A stretch of DNA of 64,000 nucleotides. Origin: Alteromonas ponticola. Its GTDB lineage: Bacteria > Pseudomonadota > Gammaproteobacteria > Enterobacterales > Alteromonadaceae. Position 1 is the stretch's first letter, and each line of letters starts with the position of its first letter. Positions 19,601-26,076 of the stretch are shown here, piece by piece. The position numbers and the translations under genes were made by a program. The stretch spans positions 186,001 to 250,000 of the forward strand of contig NZ_JAATNW010000004.1 in the NCBI RefSeq assembly GCF_012911815.1. The letters run 5' to 3'. The notes under the pieces were generated by a model. The model was not told where the DNA came from. It worked only from the letters and a program-made list of their open reading frames with translations, and made no database searches.

Positions 19601-19884
19601 TAAACGACATCAAGCAAACGATGTATGGATTAGACTCACGCGAAAGAATGGGCATTAAGCCGGCGAACATTGCCAGCCGGATGCAATATGCTAAATCCGC
19701 TGCTTGGTCATCTTATGGGCCTACCCAGCAACATCGCGAGCAGTTAGGTTTCGCATTAGGGGAACTGGATAAGGTCAGTGCAGAAATTAAGGCGTTACAA
19801 GATACCCAGGTCCCAGCGCTACAACAGGCTATTATAGACGCCGGTGGGCCATGGACCGCGGGGGCAAAATTAATCTCTGAATAA
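16603..19884 (+). CDS. Secreted Asp-box (BNR/VPS10-like) beta-propeller protein
   Basis: A 1093-residue exported protein. The start chosen gives MKIFNKATLAAALLVSSASVVAA, a clean Sec signal peptide, and is preceded by GGGGAA; an open frame 24 codons upstream is ignored. At least nine Asp-box motifs of the S-x-D-x-G-x-T-W type are visible, for example SLDGGKTW, TVDGGKSW, SDDGGETW, SDDGGKTW, TTDGGKNW and SDNRGDSW. They imply one or two large beta-propellers like sortilin/VPS10 or the proteins often annotated glycosyl hydrolase. The last ~300 residues are a helical, FlgD-like or Ig-like domain (QPGIYTATLYQRVGDQ region). Function is unknown; sialidase catalytic residues cannot be confirmed. A terminator follows. 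Confidence 0.88.
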   Translation: MKIFNKATLAAALLVSSASVVAADKSENEAVFSSKTFEAMEFRSIGPAYMSGRIADIAVDQNNPSTWYTAVGSGGIWKTVNAGTTWTPIFDEQAVYSTGDVTIDPSNTNIIWVGTGENNGGRHISFGDGIYKSLDGGKTWKNMGLKNSERISDIIIHPENSDIVWASVQGALWSKGGERGLYKTVDGGKSWDLVLKPADEWTGVTSLLIDPRNPDKLYAATWSRQRTVATYVGTGPASGIHTSDDGGETWTELKTGLPEGNMGKIGMAISPVKPDVIYATIETDNRKGGFYRSENRGASWQRMSDEVGAGTGPHYYQEIFADQHQFDRVYIASNNSKVSDDGGKTWEKISTERKHVDDHAMAFHPTDPDFVLIGSDGGIYMSHDRMATWRYMANLPLTQFYKIAVDDSKPFYTVYGGTQDNTTQGGPSRTDRAEGIKNKDWFLTLGGDGHQPAIEPGNPDIMYSQWQQGNLTRRDMNTKENVYIRPQPRPGEPAERYNWDAPINVSAHDPKRIYFASQRVWRSDNRGDSWTPVSGDLTKNGNRMHQPVMGRTWSVEAGWDLYAMSEFHTIANFAESPVDENILWAGTDDGIIQVTTDGGKNWRKIELDDIKGIPAAAYVNDIRADLFDKNTVYVALDNHKNGDFKPYLIKSTNLGKSWTSLADSLPEKHLVWRIVQDHENKDLMFLGTEFGVFFTVDGGNKWVELNGGIPTISTRDVQIQRRENDLVAGTFGRGIYILDDYAPLRELDRSALEQNALLFAPSRPVKWFSLDGNHTETDGNDRYVADNPDHGATLTYYLKDSLLTDKEKRQEAEKKMVKDKKYPKYPAWQEVEAENQQANPAVYVEITDAQNNVVNRVNGNTKKGLHRITWDMTYASQRAIATARVAEEGEERSGPTGPMAQPGIYTATLYQRVGDQVSQLAKPVNFELTAIYEPALEGPDAEVTSAFSKRIVAADRRFSALEAVFENLQATMPLIRTAIENTPGQISEFETRFAQLSSSLNDIKQTMYGLDSRERMGIKPANIASRMQYAKSAAWSSYGPTQQHREQLGFALGELDKVSAEIKALQDTQVPALQQAIIDAGGPWTAGAKLISE

Positions 19885-19965
19885 TTGATAATCAGCGAGT
19901 TGTTCCACCACCCTCAGTTATCATAACGAGTGTTAATTGAGGGCCAACCGGACGACATCAACATT

Positions 19966-20001
19966 AAGGCTCTGTTTTTCTTCGGATGACAGAGCCTTTT
20001 T
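19966..20001 (+). terminator. Intrinsic terminator after the Asp-box protein gene
   Basis: GGCTCTGT (19968-19975) pairs with ACAGAGCC (19989-19996) and is followed by TTTTT. The rest of the 19885-20191 gap shows no gene. It should hold the promoter of the following gene, but none is clear. Confidence 0.8.
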
Positions 20002-20191
20002 GCAGGCGTTACAACCACGAGGATTAGCATAAAGTGTGGCAAGAATTTAGCTTTGGCCTACACTTTTACTGACGTTTTACCGAAATATAGTTAAACCACG
20101 TCGGCTTATCTAGAGAGTGGTGATTGGCAGAGGTATGAACGTGTGGAATCTGGGGCACAGAAATTAACTTCACTAAATAAAAAAGTACTAA

Positions 20192-21061
20192 ATGGATTAC
20201 ATCACTGCTTTTCATGACATTATCTATGATCAGAAGCTGACCTTTCACAATAAGGTCTCATCGCTGTTACAGCTGGGACAGGAAGTGTTTAGTGTCGATG
20301 TCGGCTTCATTGCCCATGTCAGAAACAGAGATCTGTCGGTTTTATTTCTGGAAAGTCACTTATCCTTCCAAAAAATTGAAAGCATTAGAGTACCTTTAAA
20401 TGCGTTCGGAAAGGAAGTTATCGCTGAAGGTGCAACAACAACGGGAAAGCATGATGATGGTGCGAGCCGATGCCTGTTCATTGGTACGCCCCTATTTTAC
20501 CGATTGGAAACCCTGGGGGTGATTGCATTTGCATCAACCAGACGCTCGCGTAAATTTTCAGAACGACATGTGCGCTATCTGGAGATGTTCGCCAAATGGT
20601 ATGGCAATGAGCTGGCCTATCAACATACTCTGGACCGTTACGAACAGCGGGTTGAGATGTTTAATCAGCTGGAAAGTGTTGCCCGGATTGGTACCTGGGA
20701 AGTTGATTTAATCGCAAATAAGCTCAGCTGGAGCGATCAAACCAAGCTTATTCACCAAGTGCCAATGGACTATGAACCTAATCTTGAAACCGCGATCAAA
20801 TTCTATAAAGAAGGATACAGCCGCGAAGCCATTTCTAAAGCGATAGAGGATGCTATCACTACAGGAAAACCCTGGCAGCTGGAATTGGAGCTGCTGACCG
20901 GAAACAATAAATCGATATGGGTTAAAGCCAATGGTATTGCAGAGTTCGTCGCTAACGAATGTGTACGCTTATATGGCACGTTTCACGATATTTCGCACGA
21001 AGTGATTATTCGTGAGGAATTGAAAGCAGAACTGCAGGAATTCAGACATACGGTAGATTAG
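20192..21061 (+). CDS. GAF-PAS sensor protein lacking an output domain
   Basis: A 289-residue soluble protein. Residues ~15-150 look like a GAF domain (LLQLGQEVFSVDVGFIAHV, the CLFIGTPLFYRLETLGVIAF strand pair, FSERHVRYLEMFAKWYGNEL). Residues ~165-275 look like a PAS/PAC domain (GTWEVDLIANKLSWSDQT, WLQLELELL-like strand, LYGTFHDISHEV). The sequence then ends after a short helix (REELKAELQEFRHTVD), where a GGDEF, kinase or EAL domain would normally continue. The stop is clean and is followed by about 90 bp without related coding sequence, so this may be a stand-alone sensor or an ancestrally truncated kinase or cyclase. The start has a weak ribosome-binding site. Confidence 0.75.
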   Translation: MDYITAFHDIIYDQKLTFHNKVSSLLQLGQEVFSVDVGFIAHVRNRDLSVLFLESHLSFQKIESIRVPLNAFGKEVIAEGATTTGKHDDGASRCLFIGTPLFYRLETLGVIAFASTRRSRKFSERHVRYLEMFAKWYGNELAYQHTLDRYEQRVEMFNQLESVARIGTWEVDLIANKLSWSDQTKLIHQVPMDYEPNLETAIKFYKEGYSREAISKAIEDAITTGKPWQLELELLTGNNKSIWVKANGIAEFVANECVRLYGTFHDISHEVIIREELKAELQEFRHTVD

Positions 21062-21156
21062 CATACGGCTATATTGGCGATTGCGTGAAAACCTGCTTTC
21101 GACCCTGAACCGCAGCAGGCTCGTTTTTCATGTCCGAGCCCGTTATTTGTGAGCCA

Positions 21157-23319
21157 TTAATCCGCACGAAAGTTAAATATCACCAGTTTGTTTTCGGATA
21201 ATAAATCAGCGTCAAACAGTAACTCAGCTTCAGCATTATCGTTGACGACGATGTTGTGCAGGCTGTGCCCATTATCAATCACCAGACTGAAACCTTCGGG
21301 CAGTTTAGCTGCAGGCGTATCAAGCATGATAAACAGAATGTTGTCACCAAGCGAGTAGCGAACTTTCACCGATTCTCTTGCTGCCCAGAAATCACCGAAC
21401 TCACGCATGCCAGGTAAGGCGACATTTTCAGGTAATGCCTGTTCAAATGCCTTGAGCTCTTCTAATTTGCTTTTTCTGTTGGGATGAATGAGCAACACAG
21501 TAGGAGATGCATTAGCGTAATTTAAATGGAAAACCTCCAGCCATTGATCAACAGTGTTCTGATTAAAGCTATCTCCACTGATACTGTCTGAAATGGTGAT
21601 CGGAAATGTATAAATTGATGAAAGCTCGGCAGACAGCTTTTTATCGTAGGGCAGGCGGAAAGGAAAGCTGGTTAATGAGTGTTGTCCATTGAATGAGCTA
21701 TCATACTTGTAGCCCAGGCTTTCAAGCACTTCCGCCTGATGCCTGTTCCATGCTAAATGACCTGCTCTGAACACATCAACGGTGGTATTCAGATCTGTTT
21801 CAAGCAATGCTTTCGACACCTCCAGTTCTGCAAATACCGTAGCGCCAGTGGTGGTTTCACCGTCATTATAGGGATAATACGTTGCCGCTGAATTACCCGC
21901 AGAACCCTTAGGTATTATTGAGTCGTCAGCAAAGTCTCTGAAGTGCCCCACACTGTGGCTGGCAACTTCATGTCCGCGTACGAGGAGTGAGCGGTACGTG
22001 TCGATGTTCATACTGTAATAGTCACCATCGGAAACATCATCAATATAGTGTGTTGTAATATTGAAAGTAGCGGTAATGCCGGCTTCTTCCTCAACAACAG
22101 CGAATTGTTCGGCTAATTCAGCGCCTGTCTGTGAGTCGATGTCGTGAGTAACCATCAGTGTGGATTTTGAGTTGCCGGGACTGGTGTGTTTCCACACAAG
22201 GCTGGGCAAGTGTTCCTGCAATATCGCGCGTAAGAATAGAATGAAGGTATCAGTCGAATTCTCCAGTTCATTTATACCGCCACGTTGCGCAGAGTAGTCT
22301 AAATCATAAAAATTGCGTTGAATCAGATCGTTAAACGCGACCCCTAACAGGTATGCAGTTCCGTTTCCCACGGTATTGCGCACAAACGCGGGGTTGCCAT
22401 CGTCATATTTCGCCAGCGTATCAGCACTGGCAAGGGTGTAGGCGAATGAATTAATTGTTTGGGAAAGGCCGGGTTTACCTACGCTCAAGCTATACTCAAT
22501 CTCAGAATCCATGTACTGGAAAACAGCAAAATCGTCTGCGCGGTCAAAATTGATGCTGGTATGTTGAGAACTGGTTGTGTAGCCGTTCACACCGAAAAGT
22601 GGAAATAGTGATTCATCCTTTACGGTTCGGGCAATCAGGACCCCTCCGGCCTGCACAAATGCGTTCAGCTCATCACGCTCTCTGTCACTAAGCGTGTTTT
22701 CGTTCAAATATGAGGTTACGAACAAAACGTTCGGTTGACCTATATCATCAATATCTACCGCGGTACTGAAGGTTACCCCCGCAATACTCAATGCCTGTGC
22801 CAGAGAATTATAATCCGAGTTTGATTCACCATTACGTGTGGTCAGGTCAAGGATGACGATGCCGATCTCTCCGGCTGTCGATCTTTCAGGGTCAAGCTGG
22901 CCCTGAGTGGTGAAACTGAACGAAACTGGCGCAACAAGTTTGCCACCACTTTCACTTGCTAAACTGGTGTCGATAGATACAGAATAATTCTTGCCCGCCT
23001 TCAAAGGAGCACTGGGAGTAAAAGTTATTTGATTTTTGGATGACTGGTAAGTCAGCTCGCCATCGGTAGCGGGTTCAATTGAAAAAGCCTTTTCCATGGT
23101 CGATGCGTTTACATCTGCGTCGAACGATATACGTATGTTGGTGTCAGTAGCGACGAAAAAAGCTTTATTGTCAGGGGCTACCTGTTTTAAACTTAATGCC
23201 ACCGGCTCCTTGGTAGCCGGTTGCTTTGCTGTTTTTGTCGCTGACGGACCCTCACCCGAACCGCCGCACCCAACCATTGCCCAGCACAGCACAAAAAGAG
23301 AAAATGACTTAAGCATCAT
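21157..23319 (-). CDS. Lipoprotein with Big_5-like and polysaccharide-deacetylase-like domains
   Basis: A 720-residue protein with a lipoprotein signal (AMVGCGG, lipid-attachment Cys at about 18) and a low-complexity linker. A Big_5/Ig-like domain follows (about 45-140, KLVAPVSFSFTTQ end), then a middle domain resembling GATase-like Rossmann proteins (about 150-385, VLFVTSYLNENTLSDRERDE). A NodB-type deacetylase domain comes next, with HDID (motif 1), HEVASHSVGH (motif 2), FRAGHLAW (motif 3) and VLLIHPN (motif 5). The metal-binding Asp-His-His set is therefore plausible and the enzyme may be active on an envelope or extracellular glycan. The C-terminus is a small beta domain. Substrate unknown; it stands alone. 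Confidence 0.8.
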   Translation of the reverse strand: MMLKSFSLFVLCWAMVGCGGSGEGPSATKTAKQPATKEPVALSLKQVAPDNKAFFVATDTNIRISFDADVNASTMEKAFSIEPATDGELTYQSSKNQITFTPSAPLKAGKNYSVSIDTSLASESGGKLVAPVSFSFTTQGQLDPERSTAGEIGIVILDLTTRNGESNSDYNSLAQALSIAGVTFSTAVDIDDIGQPNVLFVTSYLNENTLSDRERDELNAFVQAGGVLIARTVKDESLFPLFGVNGYTTSSQHTSINFDRADDFAVFQYMDSEIEYSLSVGKPGLSQTINSFAYTLASADTLAKYDDGNPAFVRNTVGNGTAYLLGVAFNDLIQRNFYDLDYSAQRGGINELENSTDTFILFLRAILQEHLPSLVWKHTSPGNSKSTLMVTHDIDSQTGAELAEQFAVVEEEAGITATFNITTHYIDDVSDGDYYSMNIDTYRSLLVRGHEVASHSVGHFRDFADDSIIPKGSAGNSAATYYPYNDGETTTGATVFAELEVSKALLETDLNTTVDVFRAGHLAWNRHQAEVLESLGYKYDSSFNGQHSLTSFPFRLPYDKKLSAELSSIYTFPITISDSISGDSFNQNTVDQWLEVFHLNYANASPTVLLIHPNRKSKLEELKAFEQALPENVALPGMREFGDFWAARESVKVRYSLGDNILFIMLDTPAAKLPEGFSLVIDNGHSLHNIVVNDNAEAELLFDADLLSENKLVIFNFRAD

Positions 23320-23443
23320 GCTATTACTACTTCCTGAAATTAAAAAATTTGCTATCGATACGCAAAAAAGCGAGAACGATTTTTAATCAATTTTAGAGGT
23401 GTGTCAAACGTCGGCGTGCTTTAACGGCTAAGCGAACGGGAAT

Positions 23444-23827
23444 TTAGCCCCCACACAACTTCTCACCCCACCATGAACCATCTTCAATATATTTGATCAC
23501 GTGATCGTTTTTAATGATAAACGCGTCACGTCTGAAGCCAGAATACGCACCTAAACGATTTTTTGAATCGATGGTGACGCAAACCAAATAACCATACCAG
23601 GCATCACCAAGTTTATTGGCCAACCAATAACGTTTAGGTTTGGTGATGTAATTAATAAACATAGATGTTGGGTGAGACTCAGTTTTGTTATACCAGGCTT
23701 TGATGATGAGTTCATAATCCTGCGGGAATGTCCCATAGTCTTCTTTCGCCAGCTGACTATCATCAGGCAATGAGTTACAGGCAGTAAGAAAAGTAACGAT
23801 AAAAAGGGAGAAGACAAATTTATACAT
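23444..23827 (-). CDS. Small lipoprotein of unknown function
   Basis: About 127 residues beginning MYKFVFSLFIVTFLTACNS, a type II signal peptide with lipobox LTAC. The mature part is about 110 residues with several aromatic residues, a WYGYLVCV strand, an RRDAFIIKNDHVI segment and the end WWGEKLCGG. There are two cysteines after the lipobox (one in LVCV, one near the end) that could form a disulfide. I do not recognise the family. Two earlier in-frame starts exist (5 and 16 codons upstream); the one used gives the best lipoprotein signal. It lies 125 bp upstream of the deacetylase lipoprotein gene on the same strand and may be expressed with it. Confidence 0.7.
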   Translation of the reverse strand: MYKFVFSLFIVTFLTACNSLPDDSQLAKEDYGTFPQDYELIIKAWYNKTESHPTSMFINYITKPKRYWLANKLGDAWYGYLVCVTIDSKNRLGAYSGFRRDAFIIKNDHVIKYIEDGSWWGEKLCGG

Positions 23828-23911
23828 AGTGCTTAGGCGCATTGAATGTGTTGATGGAGTTAGATTTAACCACATTCAAGATAATTTTTTTACCCTTATT
23901 TTGTTGAGATA

Positions 23912-23939
23912 ATAAAAAAGGGCTGCGTATGCAGCCCTT
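23912..23939 (-). terminator. Intrinsic terminator of the coiled-coil protein gene
   Basis: AAGGGCTGC (23918-23926) and GCAGCCCTT (23931-23939) form a 9-bp stem with a 4-nt loop. On the minus strand it is followed by TTTTTTATT and lies just after the stop of the gene at 23957. Confidence 0.85.
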
Positions 23940-23956
23940 CCAATAAACGATCGCTG

Positions 23957-25018
23957 TTAACTGAGTTGGTCAATGAAATTACCTAGCCGCGCAGAGGCGG
24001 GTTGGAAATTTTGACGGCGACGAGCATTCTCTTCCGTTTCTTGTAACAAATCGGTTTGCACATTCGCTAACTGACTGTTTAAATCAGAAATATCCGTTTC
24101 TGCTACTTGCCGTTCGAGAATAGTCTGAATCACCAAAGCCTCTTCACGCAATATTTCCAATAACTCATCAGAGGTTTGTGCTTCAAGCTGCTCTTCCTCA
24201 GTGAACTCTTCTAACCGCGACTCTTCAAGCAGTGCTTCATCTAACGCTTCCTGTTGTAATCTGGAAGCGCGACGTTGTGCCTCAATAATCTGCTCAATCT
24301 GCGTTTGATCCTGTTGCAATTGCTGCTGTGCATTTTGCGCTTGCAAGTCTTCCGTTACACGCTGTTCTTCCTCACGCTGTTCAGCTAGCAACTGTTCCTG
24401 CACTCGCTCTTCTTCAAGACGTTGCTCTTGTAGGCGCCGCTCCTGACGTTCCTCGTCCTGTCGAACTTCTTCACGACGCTCACGTTGTTGCTGTTCACGC
24501 GCTTCTATGCGTTCCTGTGACTCTTCACGGCGCAATCTATCGCGTTCCACACGTTCTTCAACGCGCTGTTCACGCAATTCAGCCTGTTGCTGTCTTTCAG
24601 CCTGTTGTTGTTCTCTACGTTCTACCGCTTCTTCAATTCGGTCGTTGCGCTGTTGTTGCAGCCTTTCCGACTGCTCGGTCTGACGTTGTTGAAATGCTTC
24701 TCGTAATGCAACTTGTTCGTCAACGCGCTCACTTAACCGACGGTTATTTTCGACCGACTGTTGCGTTTGTCCCAGCGGTAACTGGCTTTGTTGTGTCTGT
24801 AGCTCATTGCGCTGGTCACGGCGCAATGACTCCAGCTCGCTTTGGCGCTGCAACTGGCGCTCACGCAGGTTATCTAACCTTTCGCGCAGTGCAATATTGA
24901 CCGCTTCCGCATCGTCCTCTGTGAACGCTGGCTGCGCAGCCACTTGTCGTGGTCGTGTTTCATTGGCGATTGCACGTACTTCCTCAATCGCATTAGAAGG
25001 CAGACGATTGATTGTCAT
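23957..25018 (-). CDS. Lysine-free Glu/Gln/Arg-rich coiled-coil protein, function unknown
   Basis: A 353-residue protein. A short N-terminal segment (MTINRLPSNAIEEVRAI) and a short C-terminal one (SARLGNFIDQLS) flank about 270 residues made overwhelmingly of Glu, Gln, Arg, Leu, Ala and Val in coiled-coil style. By inspection it contains no Lys, Cys, His, Trp or Tyr and only two Gly. There is no signal peptide or TM helix. The start used (ATG at 25018) has AGGAAG at good spacing; a GTG two codons upstream is less likely. It is monocistronic with its own terminator. I do not recognise a family; cytoskeletal or filament-like, scaffold or surface-associated roles are all possible. Confidence 0.75.
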   Translation of the reverse strand: MTINRLPSNAIEEVRAIANETRPRQVAAQPAFTEDDAEAVNIALRERLDNLRERQLQRQSELESLRRDQRNELQTQQSQLPLGQTQQSVENNRRLSERVDEQVALREAFQQRQTEQSERLQQQRNDRIEEAVERREQQQAERQQQAELREQRVEERVERDRLRREESQERIEAREQQQRERREEVRQDEERQERRLQEQRLEEERVQEQLLAEQREEEQRVTEDLQAQNAQQQLQQDQTQIEQIIEAQRRASRLQQEALDEALLEESRLEEFTEEEQLEAQTSDELLEILREEALVIQTILERQVAETDISDLNSQLANVQTDLLQETEENARRRQNFQPASARLGNFIDQLS

Positions 25019-25024
25019 GATCAC

Positions 25025-25335
25025 TTCCTCTCTCGCAATAGCGAGTTAATTGCTAAGCCTCATACCTGTCTCATACAAAATAATGCATATTTTGTACCAA
25101 GACCCTTCGCTTTGTTCCCCTAACAATTAATGATCTGTCTCAGGTAGCGTAACCCCGACAGACAGATATACAGCAATATATTTTGCTTTTATTATGATAT
25201 GAAATGTTGGTGTGTCGCGTAGTAGATAGTAAGTAGTACGATTTACTGCACGCGATATTGTGTAATTTTTACGCACCTCGGTTTAAATCGTTCTAACAAA
25301 CAATTTAACCCTGTACAACTGTTATCGGAAGAATT
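25025..25335. other. 311-bp AT-rich divergent intergenic region
   Basis: This gap separates the coiled-coil gene (minus strand) from the CBM9-like gene (plus strand) and must hold promoters for both. It is AT-rich, with TATATT- and TATTATG-like runs around 25175-25200, but I cannot assign -10/-35 pairs with confidence. No small gene or RNA is apparent. Confidence 0.4.
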
Positions 25336-26076
25336 TTGAGAAACTTTACACCTTTTTTGGTATTTATTTTTTTACCTATGTATGTCAATGCACTAGGTAA
25401 TCAATACGCGATAACGCCAGTTAATATTGATGGTGTTGCGGATGATAGCGTGTGGCAATCAGGCTATTGGCATGCAATGGATCATCACATCATCGGCGAC
25501 ATACCCACAAAAGATGATTTTTCGGGGCGCTACAAACTGGCCTGGAACGAGGACGCTCTGTTTTTATTGGCGGAAATCATTGATGATGTTATCTATGACA
25601 GACACCCTGATCCATTGGTCAATTACTGGGACGACGATTGTCTTGAGATTTTTGTAGATGAGGATGCATCAGGTGGTAATCATCTGAGTAATTATAATGC
25701 CTTCGCTTACCATCTCGCTTTGGACGGTAACGTAGTTGATATCGGCGACAATGCTCAACCTGTTTTGCTTAATGAGCATGTTGAGTCAGCTTGGCGAAGA
25801 AGCACCGAACCACCATATCAGCTCATATGGGAAGCAAAAATATATTTATTTCCCGATACCTTCAGGGTGGAAAAGCCCGGTGAGCCGGTAAAACTTTCGG
25901 GCGGTAAAGAACTGGGCTTTATGCTGGCTTATTGCGATAACGATGGCAGTGAAACCCGTGAACATTTCATGGGTTCGCATGCTATTAAGGCGGTGAACGG
26001 CGATAAAAACCTGGGTTACAAAAATGCCTCAGTGTTTGGCAAGGTAACGCTGATGAAAGGCGGCGCTGGCTTTTAG
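25336..26076 (+). CDS. Exported CBM9-like (DOMON-type) carbohydrate-binding protein
   Basis: A 246-residue protein translated from a TTG start preceded by GGAAGA. The next ATG (residue 15) would cut the signal peptide, which supports the TTG. The mature part is a CBM9_1-like beta-sandwich: ITPVNIDGVADDSVW at the start, the KLAWNEDALFLLAEIIDD strands, DDDCLEIFVDEDASGGNH (metal or sugar face), and GFMLAYCDNDGSETREHF near the end. Such domains occur in secreted sugar-binding proteins and extracellular enzymes; here the domain stands alone. Ligand unknown. It converges on the GspE-like gene and overlaps its 3' end by 4 bp. Confidence 0.82.
   Translation: MRNFTPFLVFIFLPMYVNALGNQYAITPVNIDGVADDSVWQSGYWHAMDHHIIGDIPTKDDFSGRYKLAWNEDALFLLAEIIDDVIYDRHPDPLVNYWDDDCLEIFVDEDASGGNHLSNYNAFAYHLALDGNVVDIGDNAQPVLLNEHVESAWRRSTEPPYQLIWEAKIYLFPDTFRVEKPGEPVKLSGGKELGFMLAYCDNDGSETREHFMGSHAIKAVNGDKNLGYKNASVFGKVTLMKGGAGF

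Noticed and set aside
24328..24900. 190-codon open frame antisense to the coiled-coil gene
   Set aside because: It is the mirror of the biased Glu/Gln/Arg codons on the other strand; its His/Leu/Val-rich product has no domain or ribosome-binding site.
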